Shown one piece after another: positions 1 through 8,698 of a stretch of DNA of 64,000 nt. The DNA comes from Massilia pinisoli. Its GTDB lineage: Bacteria > Pseudomonadota > Gammaproteobacteria > Burkholderiales > Burkholderiaceae_D. Position 1 is the stretch's first letter. Every line of letters starts with the position of its first letter. The stretch covers positions 38,059 through 102,058 of the forward strand of contig NZ_JANUGW010000024.1 in assembly GCF_024753285.1 (NCBI RefSeq), in the 5' to 3' direction. Under the pieces are notes generated by a model, which did no database searches, was not told where the DNA came from, and saw nothing but the letters and a program-made list of their open reading frames with translations. Position numbers and translations under genes: made by a program.

Positions 1-386
1 CCCGTCGCCGGACCGCGCTGGCGCCGCTGCGACGCGCGCACGCGCGCCAGCAGCTCGCCGACGCCGAACGGCTTGGTCAGATAGTCGTCGGCGCCCTGGT
101 CGAGCGCGCGGATCTTCTCTTCTTCGTTCACGCGGGCCGACAGCACGATGACGGGCACGGCGGACCACTTGCGCAGGTCGGCGATGAAGTCGACGCCGTC
201 GCCGTCGGGCAGGCCGAGGTCGAGGATGACGATGTCCGGCTTGCGCGTGCCGGCTTCCGTCAGGCCGCGCCGGACGGTTTCCGCCTCGTGCACCTGCCAT
301 CCTTCCTGTTCCAGCGCGCCGCGCACGAAGCGGCGGATGTGGGGCTCGTCCTCCACGAGCAGGGCGATACCGGTGTAATCACTCAT
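1..386 (-). CDS. kdpE: KdpE response regulator (5' part; runs off the window)
   Basis: Only the first 128 codons are present: a complete CheY-like receiver domain. The acidic pocket is E12-D13, the phospho-acceptor is D56 in ILDLGLPDG, and the conserved lysine is K105 in LTKPFG. The C-terminal winged-helix DNA-binding domain expected for an OmpR-family regulator lies beyond position 1. The ATG at 386-384 overlaps the last codons of kdpD, so the pair is translationally coupled. As the cognate regulator of KdpD it should activate the kdp operon upstream on the same strand. Identity rests on the receiver sequence plus position directly after kdpD. Confidence 0.95.
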   Translation of the reverse strand, partial: MSDYTGIALLVEDEPHIRRFVRGALEQEGWQVHEAETVRRGLTEAGTRKPDIVILDLGLPDGDGVDFIADLRKWSAVPVIVLSARVNEEEKIRALDQGADDYLTKPFGVGELLARVRASQRRQRGPAT

Positions 387-3102
387 CCTGTTCCTCGACT
401 TCCAGATCCTCGTCCAGCGGGGGCAGCGCCGGCGGCGTCCCCAGCGGCAGCGTGAACACGAACGCGGCGCCGCCTTGGGGACGGTTCGCCCCATGGATCG
501 AGCCGCCGTGCGCGCCCACGATCGCGCGGCAGATGGCCAGGCCCAGGCCGACGCCGGGCTTCGCGGATTCGCGCTCGCCGCGCATGAATTTATCGAACAC
601 CGCTTCTTCCTGGCCGGGCGGCAGTCCGGGGCCGTCGTCCGCAACGGCGACGCTCAGCCACTGCCCACGGCGCTCGGCCGAGACGGCGACCGTGCTGCCC
701 GGCGGCGTGTACTTGCCCGCGTTCTCGAGCAGGTTGGCCAGCACCCGCTCGATCAGTACGGCGTCGTACTGCACCAGCGGCAGGTCGGCCGGCACGTGCG
801 TTTCGACCGCATGGCCCGCGAGCGCCGCGCGGCTGGCCGAGAGCGCGCTGCCGATGACCTCCTCAATGGGCTGCCACTGCAGCTTGAGCTTGACGTCGCC
901 GCTTTCGATGCGGGCCATGTCGAGCAGGTTCGTCACCAGCATGCTCATACGGACCATTTCGTCGCGCAGCGCGTCCGCCATCGTGCGCTGGGCCGGCGCC
1001 AGCGGCGGCGCGGAACGCGCCAGCGACTCGGCCTGCGCCATCAGCGACGTGAGCGGCGTGCGCAGATCGTGCGACAGCGCCGCCAGCAACGAGTTGCGAA
1101 GGCGCTCGGATTCGATTTTTACCAGCGCTTCCTGCGCTACCTCGATGTAGTGCACCCGCTCCAGCGCGATGGCGGCCAGCGTCGCGAAGGTGTCCAGCTG
1201 CTGGCGCTGTTCCGGCGCCAGCAACCAGTGCGGCGCCGTGGCATCGATCGCGAGCACGCCACGGGTGCGCATCGGCGCGACCAGCGGCATGTAGAAGAGG
1301 GGACTGCCGGGCAGCGTGTCGGTGCCCATGCCGGCGCTGGCGCCGTGGTCGTACGCCCATTGGGCGATGCCGGTGTCGAAGGCGAAGGCCGGCGCATCGC
1401 CGCCATCGCCGGCGGCGCCCAGGCGTCCGTCGGCGTCCGGCAGCAGCAGGACAGTGCGCACGCCGAACGCATGCCCGATCGCGTCACGCGTGGCTTCCTG
1501 GATCTGCTCGGTCTGCAGCACGCCCGAGAGGGCGCGGGCGAACTCGTACAGCGCGCGTGTGCGGCTCTCGCGCCGCGCGGCGACGTGCGCTTGGAACCGC
1601 AGGCCCGCGGTGAGATGTCCCGTGATCAGGCCGACCGCCAACATCACGCCGAACGTCACCAGGTACTGGAAATCGGAGATCGCGAACGTGAAGCGCGGCG
1701 GCACGAAGAAGAAGTCGAAGCAGGCCACGCTGACGCAGGTCGCGGTGACGGACGGCCCCCGGCCGAAACGCACGGCAACCAGAAGCACCACGAGCAGGAA
1801 CAGCATGGCGATGTTGGCCAGGTCCAGCCAGGCGATGGTCGGTGCCGCGGCCAGCGCCATGCACAGGCTCGACAATACCGCCGCACCATGCGCGATGACG
1901 GTCGCGCGGGCGGCCGTGCGTTCCACGGTACGCGCCTCCCGGCCGCTGTCCTGCGCGGGGCCGGGCGGCACGGCCACTTCGAGCAGTTCGACATCCGGCG
2001 CACGCCGGGAGATGCGCCGGCCGCACGTCGCTTGCCACGGGAAGCGCTCGCGGCCGCGGCCGAGTGCGATGCGTGCCAGGTTGTGGCTGCGCGCGTACTC
2101 GACGACGGCCGCTTCCACGCTGTCGCCCGACAGGACGGCGGTCGCCGCACCGAGATCGCGTGCCAGCTTGAGCGTCCCCAGGATCCGCTCGCGTCGGCCG
2201 GCGTCGAGGCGCTGCAGCGCCGGCGTCTCCACGTACACGGCATGCCAGTCGGCGCCGAGCTGCGCGGCCAGCCGGGCCGCGCTGCGCACCACGCCTTCCG
2301 CTCCAGGGCCCGGTCCGACGCAGGCCAGCAGCGCCGTCCCCGTGCGCCACACGGCGTCGATGGACTGTTCGACGCGGTAGGCGCGCACGTCGTCGCCGAT
2401 GCGCTCCGCGGTGCGGCGCAGCGCGAGTTCGCGCAGCGCGATGAGGTTCCCCTTGCGGAAGAAATTCCGGCCCGCCCGTTCGGCCTGGGCCGGCTGGTAC
2501 ACCTTGCCGAGTTTCAGGCGCGCGAGCAGCTCGTCGGCCGGCACGTCCACCAGCACCACCTCGTCGGCCCCGTCGAACACGCAGTCCGGCACGGTCTCGG
2601 CGACACGCACGCCGGTGATGCCGCCGACCACGTCGTTCAGGCTTTCGAGGTGCTGCACGTTCACCGTCGTGAACACGTCGATGCCGGCGGCCAGCAGTTC
2701 GTCGACGTCCTGCCAGCGCTTGGGGTGGCGCGAGCCGGGCACGTTCGAGTGGGCCAGCTCGTCGACGAGGATCAGTTGCGGGCGCCGTGCCAGCGCGGCG
2801 TCGATGTCGAACTCGGTCAGTGTCTTGCCGCGGTAGTCGATGTGCCGGCGCGGCAGCACGTCCAGGCCTTCCAGCAGCGTCTCGGTCTCGGCGCGCCCAT
2901 GGGTCTCTGCAATGCCGACCAGCACGGTGCGCGTGGCCGCGAGCTGGCGCGCCGCGGACAGCATCGCATATGTCTTGCCCACGCCGGCCGAGGCCCCGAA
3001 ATAGATGCGCAACCGGCCTCGCGCCGCGCGGCGTTCTTCGTCCTGCACCTGTGCCAGCAGCGCGTCGGGATCGCGCCGCGGCTCGTCGCCGGGAACGCTC
3101 AT
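379..3102 (-). CDS. kdpD: KdpD sensor histidine kinase
   Basis: This 907-residue protein has full KdpD architecture. An N-terminal KdpD domain carries a Walker A motif (GASAGVGKT, residues 36-44) and the VDELAHSN segment. A USP-like domain follows at about 250-370, then four membrane helices around 400-500 and a GAF-like region. Next come a HisKA domain with the phospho-acceptor H678 in LSHDLRTPL and a HATPase domain with GLGLAI. It senses potassium limitation or turgor and phosphorylates KdpE. It starts 10 bp after kdpC and overlaps kdpE by 8 bp, so the sensor and regulator sit at the end of the kdpFABC operon, as in enterobacteria. Confidence 0.97.
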   Translation of the reverse strand: MSVPGDEPRRDPDALLAQVQDEERRAARGRLRIYFGASAGVGKTYAMLSAARQLAATRTVLVGIAETHGRAETETLLEGLDVLPRRHIDYRGKTLTEFDIDAALARRPQLILVDELAHSNVPGSRHPKRWQDVDELLAAGIDVFTTVNVQHLESLNDVVGGITGVRVAETVPDCVFDGADEVVLVDVPADELLARLKLGKVYQPAQAERAGRNFFRKGNLIALRELALRRTAERIGDDVRAYRVEQSIDAVWRTGTALLACVGPGPGAEGVVRSAARLAAQLGADWHAVYVETPALQRLDAGRRERILGTLKLARDLGAATAVLSGDSVEAAVVEYARSHNLARIALGRGRERFPWQATCGRRISRRAPDVELLEVAVPPGPAQDSGREARTVERTAARATVIAHGAAVLSSLCMALAAAPTIAWLDLANIAMLFLLVVLLVAVRFGRGPSVTATCVSVACFDFFFVPPRFTFAISDFQYLVTFGVMLAVGLITGHLTAGLRFQAHVAARRESRTRALYEFARALSGVLQTEQIQEATRDAIGHAFGVRTVLLLPDADGRLGAAGDGGDAPAFAFDTGIAQWAYDHGASAGMGTDTLPGSPLFYMPLVAPMRTRGVLAIDATAPHWLLAPEQRQQLDTFATLAAIALERVHYIEVAQEALVKIESERLRNSLLAALSHDLRTPLTSLMAQAESLARSAPPLAPAQRTMADALRDEMVRMSMLVTNLLDMARIESGDVKLKLQWQPIEEVIGSALSASRAALAGHAVETHVPADLPLVQYDAVLIERVLANLLENAGKYTPPGSTVAVSAERRGQWLSVAVADDGPGLPPGQEEAVFDKFMRGERESAKPGVGLGLAICRAIVGAHGGSIHGANRPQGGAAFVFTLPLGTPPALPPLDEDLEVEEQDE

Positions 3103-3112
3103 GCGAAGGTCC

Positions 3113-3688
3113 TCATCGTGTCTTGCCGTCCAGCGCGAGGTTCAACGCGAGCACGTTCACACGGGCCTCGCCGAGGAATCCCAGGACGGGCTCGTGCCGG
3201 TAACGCGCGATGAGCGCGCGGACCTGCTCCACCGGCAGCTTGCGCGCCGCGGCGACGCGTGCCGCCTGGTACTCGGCCGCCGCCAGGCTGATTTCCGGGT
3301 CGACCCCGCTGGCGGAAGCGGTGACGAGGTCGACGGGGATGGGCGCCCGGTTGTCCGGGTCGGCCGCCTTCAGCGCCGCCACGCGCGCCTTGACGGCGTC
3401 GAGCAGGGCAGGGTTGGTCGGCCCCAGGTTGGAACCGCCGGAGCCGGCCGCATTGTCCGGCATCGGCGTCGTGGCCGACGGCCGGCCCCAGAAATAGCCC
3501 GGCCGCGAGAACGGCTGGCCGATCAGGCTCGAGCCGACGATCTTGCCGCCGGCGTCGACGAGGCTGCCGTCGGCCTGGCGGGCGAAGGCGACGCGGCCGA
3601 TGGCGGTGACGGCGGCCGGGTACAGCACGCCGCAGAGCAGGGTCAGGGCGCCGAACACGGCGAGCAGAGGGCGAAAGAGGGAAGCCAT
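3113..3688 (-). CDS. kdpC: Potassium-transporting ATPase subunit KdpC
   Basis: This 191-residue protein has a single N-terminal membrane helix (about residues 7-27) and a periplasmic domain. KdpC signatures are visible: RPLLAVF near the start, the GSSLIGQPF segment and the PVDLVTASASGVDPEIS stretch. It stabilises the KdpFABC complex and assists high-affinity potassium binding. It lies 13 bp after kdpB and 10 bp before kdpD. The length matches the family. Confidence 0.96.
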   Translation of the reverse strand: MASLFRPLLAVFGALTLLCGVLYPAAVTAIGRVAFARQADGSLVDAGGKIVGSSLIGQPFSRPGYFWGRPSATTPMPDNAAGSGGSNLGPTNPALLDAVKARVAALKAADPDNRAPIPVDLVTASASGVDPEISLAAAEYQAARVAAARKLPVEQVRALIARYRHEPVLGFLGEARVNVLALNLALDGKTR

Positions 3689-3701
3689 GGAGTCTCCTTG
3701 T

Positions 3702-5822
3702 TCAGACGAGGCCGAGCGCCGCCAGCAGCAGGTCGATCAGCTTGATGCCGATGAACGGCAGAATGATACCGCCGATGCCGTAGACGAGCAGGTTGCGGCG
3801 CAGCAGGGCGGTGGCGCCGATCGCGCGGTAGCGCACGCCGCGCAGCGCGAGTGGAATCAGGAACACGATGATCAGCGCGTTGAAGATCAGTGCCGACATG
3901 ATCGCCGACGACGGGCTGGCAAGGTGCATGACGTCGAGCGCCTTCAGTTGCGGATAGGTGCCGACGAAGGCGGCCGGGATGATCGCGAAGTACTTGGCCA
4001 CGTCGTTGGCGATCGAGAACGTGGTCAGCGCGCCGCGCGTCATCAGCATCTGCTTGCCGATCTCGACGATCTCCAGCAGCTTCGTGGGGTTCGAGTCGAG
4101 GTCCACCATATTGCCCGCCTCCTTCGCGGCCTGGGTGCCGGAATTCATCGCCACCGCCACGTCGGCCTGCGCGAGCGCCGGCGCGTCGTTGGTGCCGTCG
4201 CCCGTCATCGCCACCATGCGGCCGTCCGACTGGTACTGCCGGATCAGCTTCAGCTTGTCCTCCGGCGTGGCCTCCGCGAGGAAGTCGTCGACCCCGGCCT
4301 CGGCGGCGATCGCGGCGGCCGTCAGCTTGTTGTCGCCGGTGATCATCACGGTCTTGATGCCCATGCGGCGCAGTTCGGCGAAGCGTTCCTTGATGCCGCC
4401 CTTGACGATGTCCTTCAGCTCGACGACGCCCATCACGCGCTCGCCGTCGGCCACGACGAGTGGCGTGCTGCCGCGCCGGGCGGCGTCTTCGACGGTGCGC
4501 GCGACCTCGGGCGGGAAGGGCATGCCGAGCGCCTCGACGTGGCGCCGCACGGCGTCGAACGCGCCCTTGCGGATGCGGCGCTCGCCGCAATCGACGCCGC
4601 TCATGCGGGTCTGCGCGGAAAACGGCACGAACACGGCGTGCAGGCTTTCCAGCTCGCGCTGGCGGATGTTGAAGCGCTGCTTGGCCAGCACCACGATGCT
4701 GCGGCCTTCCGGCGTCTCGTCGGCCAGCGACGCCAGTTGCGCCACGTCGGCCAGGTCGCGCTCCGTCACGCCCGGCGCGGGCAGGAAGGCGGCCGCCTGG
4801 CGGTTGCCGAGCGTGATGGTGCCGGTCTTGTCGAGCAGGAGGACGTCGACGTCGCCCGCGGCTTCCACCGCGCGGCCGGACGTCGCGATGACGTTGGCGC
4901 GCATCATGCGGCTCATGCCCGCCACGCCGATGGCAGACAGCAGGCCGCCGATGGTGGTCGGGATCAGGCAGACGAGCAGCGCGATCAGCACGGTGATCGT
5001 GACGGGCGTGCCGGCCTTGGCCACCTCCACCGCGTACAGCGAGAACGGCAGCAGGGTCACCGTGACGACCAGGAACACGATGGTGAGCGCCACGAGCAGG
5101 ATCGTCAGGGTGATCTCGTTCGGGGTCTTCTTGCGCTTCGCGCCTTCGACCATCGCGATCATGCGGTCGAGGAAGGTCTCGCCGGGGTTCGCCGTCACCC
5201 TCACGACCAGCCAGTCGGACAGCATGCGCGTGCCGCCGGTGACGCTGGAAAAATCGCCACCGGATTCGCGGATCACCGGTGCCGATTCGCCCGTGATCGC
5301 GCTCTCGTCCACCGAGGCGACGCCTTCGACGACGTCGCCGTCGATGGGCACCACGTCGCCGGCCTCGATCAGGATGTGGTGGCCCTTGCGCAGGTCGGTG
5401 GCGGGGCAGGGCAACCACGTGGTGCCGTGCTTCGGCACGGCCAGCTTCTTCGCGGTCACGGCTTCCTTCAGGCCGCGCAGCGAGGCCGCCTGCGCCTTGC
5501 TGCGGCCTTCGGCCAGCGCTTCCGCGAAGTTCGCGAACAGCACCGTGAACCACAGCCAGATTGCGCAGGCGAGGATGAAGCCGGTCGGTGCTTCGCCGTT
5601 CCCGAGCAGCGCCTGCACGTACAGCAGGGTCGTGACGATGCTGCCGACGTACACGACGAACATGACGGGGCTGCGCAGCTGCGTGCGCACGCCGAGCTTC
5701 CTGAAGGCGTCGACGATGGCGGGGCCGAACAGCGTCGTGTCGAACATCGACAGGCGCTGGCCCGACGCCGCATCGGCCGGCGCGGCCGCGGGTGCCGTCA
5801 CCGGGGAATTCATTTGGTTCAT
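3702..5822 (-). CDS. kdpB: Potassium-transporting P-type ATPase subunit KdpB
   Basis: This 706-residue P-type ATPase has the phosphorylation motif DKTGT with the acceptor at D331. It also has TGES in the actuator domain, the TGDGTNDAPAL hinge motif and membrane helices typical of KdpB. It hydrolyses ATP to drive potassium import through KdpA. The ATG at 5822 is followed by a second in-frame ATG three codons later, and either could be used. The gene is 12 bp after kdpA and 13 bp before kdpC in one transcription unit. Confidence 0.97.
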   Translation of the reverse strand: MNQMNSPVTAPAAAPADAASGQRLSMFDTTLFGPAIVDAFRKLGVRTQLRSPVMFVVYVGSIVTTLLYVQALLGNGEAPTGFILACAIWLWFTVLFANFAEALAEGRSKAQAASLRGLKEAVTAKKLAVPKHGTTWLPCPATDLRKGHHILIEAGDVVPIDGDVVEGVASVDESAITGESAPVIRESGGDFSSVTGGTRMLSDWLVVRVTANPGETFLDRMIAMVEGAKRKKTPNEITLTILLVALTIVFLVVTVTLLPFSLYAVEVAKAGTPVTITVLIALLVCLIPTTIGGLLSAIGVAGMSRMMRANVIATSGRAVEAAGDVDVLLLDKTGTITLGNRQAAAFLPAPGVTERDLADVAQLASLADETPEGRSIVVLAKQRFNIRQRELESLHAVFVPFSAQTRMSGVDCGERRIRKGAFDAVRRHVEALGMPFPPEVARTVEDAARRGSTPLVVADGERVMGVVELKDIVKGGIKERFAELRRMGIKTVMITGDNKLTAAAIAAEAGVDDFLAEATPEDKLKLIRQYQSDGRMVAMTGDGTNDAPALAQADVAVAMNSGTQAAKEAGNMVDLDSNPTKLLEIVEIGKQMLMTRGALTTFSIANDVAKYFAIIPAAFVGTYPQLKALDVMHLASPSSAIMSALIFNALIIVFLIPLALRGVRYRAIGATALLRRNLLVYGIGGIILPFIGIKLIDLLLAALGLV

Positions 5823-5834
5823 GGCGACTCCAGA

Positions 5835-7640
5835 TTATTTGGCAAACAGCTGCAGGTGTTCGACGACGGGGCCGAGCGCGAGCGCGGGCACGTAGTTCAG
5901 CACGCCGACCAGCACGACCACGCCGACCAGCAGGCCCACGAACATCGGGCCATGCGTGGGCATGGTCCCGGCCGTCGTCTGCAGGCGCTGCTTGGCCGCG
6001 AGCGAACCGGCGATCGCCAGCACCGGAACGATGACGCCGAAGCGCCCGAACCAGATCGCGATCGCCAGCATCCAGTTGTAGAACGGCGTGTTGACGGACA
6101 GGCCGGCGAACGCGCTGCCGTTGTTGTTGGCGGCCGAGCTGAACGCGTACAGGATTTCCGAGAAGCCGTGCGCGCCGGGGTTGGCGACGCCGGCCTGGCC
6201 GGCCGCCGTCAGCACCGCGATCGCAGTGCCGGCCAGCACCAGCACGGGCGTGACGAGGATGGCGACCGACGTCATCTTCATTTCGTAGGCCTGGATCTTC
6301 TTGCCCAGGTATTCCGGCGTGCGGCCGATCATCAGGCCGGCGATGAACACGGCCATGATCGCGAAGATCAGCATGCCGTACAGGCCGGAGCCGACGCCGC
6401 CGAAGATCACTTCGCCGAACTGGATCAGCAGCAGGGGCACGGCGCCGCCCAGCGGCGTGAACGAATCGTGCATCGCGTTCACCGCGCCGCATGACGCGGC
6501 CGTCGTGACCGCGGCGAACAGCGCGGACGCGTCGATGCCGAAGCGGGTCTCCTTGCCTTCCATGTTGCCACCCGCCTGCAGGGGGCTCGCCTGCTGGTCG
6601 ATGCCCAGCGCGGTGAGCGCCGGGTGGGCCTGGTGCTCGGCCGTCATCACGCATGCCGTCATTACGACGAACAGGAACGTCATGGCTGCCAGGATCGCCC
6701 AGCCCTGGCGGCGGTCTCCGACGAGGCGGCCGAACGCGAAGCACAGCCCGGCGGGGATCAGGAAGATGGCCACCATCTGGAACAGGTTCGACAACGGCGT
6801 CGGATTTTCATAAGGATGGGCGGAGTTGGCGTTGAAGAAGCCGCCGCCGTTCGTGCCCAGCATCTTGATGGCTTCCTGCGACGCCACCGGGCCCATCGCG
6901 ATCGTCTGCGTCGTTGTGGTCAGCGTCTCGGTGACGGGCTGGCCTTTCGCGTCCAGCACGGGCTGGCCGTCCGCGCCCGTCTGCGGCTGCGTGTACGTGA
7001 GCGGTTCGAGCAACTGGACTTCCCGGTAGCTCGAGAAGTTCTGGATCACGCCCTGGCCCATCAGGAACACGGCGAACACGAGCGACAACGGCAGCAGCAC
7101 GTACAGCGTGGTGCGGGTGACGTCGACCCAGAAGTTGCCGATGGCGCGCGCGGACTTCGACGAGAAGCCGCGGATCAGCGCGAACACGACGGCGACGCCG
7201 GTGGCGGCCGAGAAGAAGTTCTGGCACGTGAGGGCGAGCATCTGCGTGAGGTAGCTCATCGCCTGCTCGCCGCTGTAGCCCTGCCAGTTGGTATTGCTGA
7301 CGAAGCTGACGGCGGTGTTGAACGCCGAATCGGGGCTGACGTTGGCGATGCCCTGCGGATTCAGCGGCAGCCATGCCTGCGTCCGCTGCAGCACGTAGAC
7401 GACCAGCGTGCCGAGCGCATTGAATGCCAGCAGGGCCAGCGCATAGGCTTTCCAGTCCATGCCCGCGCCCGCGTCGACGCCGGCCGCGCGGTAGAGAGAG
7501 GTTTCGAAGCGATGCAGCCAGCCGAAGCCGCGCACGCGGCCGCCTTCGGCCACGCGCGCGAGCAGGATCCCGAGCGGCCACGACGTGGCCAGCAGGATCG
7601 CGAAAAGCAGCGCCGGCAGCGCCAGCGAACGGATGTCCAT
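5835..7640 (-). CDS. kdpA: Potassium-transporting ATPase subunit KdpA
   Basis: This channel-like subunit of about 601 residues has roughly ten membrane helices. Selectivity-filter-type segments such as TNGGGFFNANSAHP and NNGSAFAG are visible. It forms the potassium pathway of KdpFABC. I place the start at the ATG at 7640-7638, whose A is the last base of the kdpF stop codon (TGATG overlap). A GTG one codon upstream is possible but less likely. The overlap implies translational coupling with kdpF. Confidence 0.96.
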   Translation of the reverse strand: MDIRSLALPALLFAILLATSWPLGILLARVAEGGRVRGFGWLHRFETSLYRAAGVDAGAGMDWKAYALALLAFNALGTLVVYVLQRTQAWLPLNPQGIANVSPDSAFNTAVSFVSNTNWQGYSGEQAMSYLTQMLALTCQNFFSAATGVAVVFALIRGFSSKSARAIGNFWVDVTRTTLYVLLPLSLVFAVFLMGQGVIQNFSSYREVQLLEPLTYTQPQTGADGQPVLDAKGQPVTETLTTTTQTIAMGPVASQEAIKMLGTNGGGFFNANSAHPYENPTPLSNLFQMVAIFLIPAGLCFAFGRLVGDRRQGWAILAAMTFLFVVMTACVMTAEHQAHPALTALGIDQQASPLQAGGNMEGKETRFGIDASALFAAVTTAASCGAVNAMHDSFTPLGGAVPLLLIQFGEVIFGGVGSGLYGMLIFAIMAVFIAGLMIGRTPEYLGKKIQAYEMKMTSVAILVTPVLVLAGTAIAVLTAAGQAGVANPGAHGFSEILYAFSSAANNNGSAFAGLSVNTPFYNWMLAIAIWFGRFGVIVPVLAIAGSLAAKQRLQTTAGTMPTHGPMFVGLLVGVVVLVGVLNYVPALALGPVVEHLQLFAK

Positions 7641-7729
7641 CACAGGTCCTCCGCGCAGAACATGGCGTACAGCAGGTACGCGAGCAGGGCGCCGGATGCG
7701 CTGGCGCCGATCAGGTAGAACAGTGTCAT
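7640..7729 (-). CDS. kdpF: Potassium-transporting ATPase subunit KdpF (29 aa)
   Basis: This 29-residue single-helix membrane peptide (MTLFYLIGAS...LLYAMFCAEDL) lies directly before kdpA. Size, hydrophobicity and position match KdpF, which stabilises the complex in the membrane. Its ATG overlaps the stop of the preceding micropeptide gene (ATGA), and its own stop overlaps the kdpA start (TGATG), so three small coupled cistrons lead the operon. Confidence 0.9.
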   Translation of the reverse strand: MTLFYLIGASASGALLAYLLYAMFCAEDL

Positions 7730-7818
7730 TTGCGTTCTCCGAGTTTGGCGCAGCCGCTTGCCATGCCCCAGGTCAGGGCGGCGAACAGGACGATGGCGCC
7801 GATGAAGACGATATCCAT
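7726..7818 (-). CDS. 30-aa membrane micropeptide heading the kdp operon
   Basis: A 30-codon frame encodes MDIVFIGAIVLFAALTWGMA and then SGCAKLGERK: one hydrophobic helix followed by a positively charged tail. The stop shares bases with the kdpF start (ATGA), and the start lies 11 bp after the ParA-like gene, with ggaaaa about 4-9 bases before the ATG. Tight coupling and the KdpF-like layout argue that it is translated. It could be a second KdpF-like accessory peptide or a regulator of the pump. I have seen unnamed small frames at this position in related kdp operons, but the function is unknown. Confidence 0.7.
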   Translation of the reverse strand: MDIVFIGAIVLFAALTWGMASGCAKLGERK

Positions 7819-7829
7819 GTGACTTTTCC

Positions 7830-8471
7830 TCATTCTTGAAAAAACCGGTAGACCTCCGCGTACAGGGCCGCCATCTCGGCGGCACCGGCGCTGCCGTCGA
7901 TGTCGCTCGCACAGCGCCCGGGCACGTGGGCGCCCCAATGCAGCGCCGGCAGGTGCACGATGGTCGCTGCGACGCGTGCCGCCGGCACCTGGTCCGCGAA
8001 CGCGCGCATGGCGGCCCATGCCGCGGGCGCCGGATCGCGTTCGCCGCCCACCGCCACGAACAGCACGCGCAGGCCGGGATTGAACATGCGTGCGTTGGCG
8101 AGCCGCTTGACGAGGTCGCGGCCGCCGTCGGCGTGTTCGGCCACGAGCGGAACCAGCGCGACGCGGGCCGCGATCAGCGCACGGCGGCAATCGGGACTGT
8201 CGGCGCCGTCGGTGTCGATGACGACGTCGTGATGGTGCGAGGCGAGCCGTTCCAGGGCGTCGGCGAAGCTGCCGCCGGACACCGCGCGGGCGGCGACAGC
8301 CGGGCGCAGGCGCGACCGTGCGCGGTCGAGGCCCCACCGCGCGCACGTCCGCTCCGGGCTGGCGTCCAGCAACGACACCTGCCGTCCGTGGCGCCCGCGC
8401 AGCAGCGCCAGGTTTGCCGCCAGCTGGGCGCCGGCGGCCGGCAGGGCGGCGTGAACGATCGTGACGATCAT
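7830..8471 (-). CDS. ParA/MinD-like protein with degenerate P-loop
   Basis: The 213-residue product has a ParA-type fold pattern: MIVTIV strand, LAANLALLRG helix, LLDASPERT, HHHDVVIDTDG and ARVALVPLVAE, ending in a conserved-looking tail (GRCASDID...EMAALYAEVYRFF). The family's KGGVGKT Walker A is replaced by LPAAGAQ, so ATP binding is probably lost. I chose the ATG at 8471 because the fold begins there; the frame is open for 28 more codons upstream. It lies 11 bp before the micropeptide gene and is probably the first gene of the kdp transcript. Role unknown; a non-catalytic partner or regulator is possible. Confidence 0.75.
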   Translation of the reverse strand: MIVTIVHAALPAAGAQLAANLALLRGRHGRQVSLLDASPERTCARWGLDRARSRLRPAVAARAVSGGSFADALERLASHHHDVVIDTDGADSPDCRRALIAARVALVPLVAEHADGGRDLVKRLANARMFNPGLRVLFVAVGGERDPAPAAWAAMRAFADQVPAARVAATIVHLPALHWGAHVPGRCASDIDGSAGAAEMAALYAEVYRFFQE

Positions 8472-8698
8472 GTCCCTGCCACTCCGGAATTCGCTGCCTG
8501 CATGTGCACTCCTTGCTGTCGTTGATTGCGATGCCAGGAGTGTAGGAAAGGGCACGTAAAAATTTTCTAAAAAGACGTCCGGCCCGGATAAAGGCTCTGT
8601 TTATATGGCGCGGACGACCGGCCGCGGCGCTGTTTTTACAAAATCTTTACGGGCCGGCCGGTACGATACCGGTCACGAACATTGCCTGGAGAATCTGG
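8472..8698. promoter_or_regulatory. Divergent intergenic region between the kdp operon and kup
   Basis: This 227-bp gap must hold the promoters for two potassium-uptake units pointing away from each other. On the minus strand a T-rich tract, CTTTTTAGAAAATTTTTACG (8574-8555), is the best candidate for a KdpE site, since KdpE is known to bind T-rich DNA. For kup, GGAGA (8688-8692) lies six bases before a TTG start. No clear sigma-70 hexamer pair was assigned. Confidence 0.4.

Noticed and set aside
475..6494. Very long open frames on the plus strand opposite kdpD, kdpC, kdpB and kdpA
   Set aside because: They are antisense shadows of GC-rich genes, rich in Arg, Ala, Gln and His, with no motifs; the minus-strand genes carry all family signatures.
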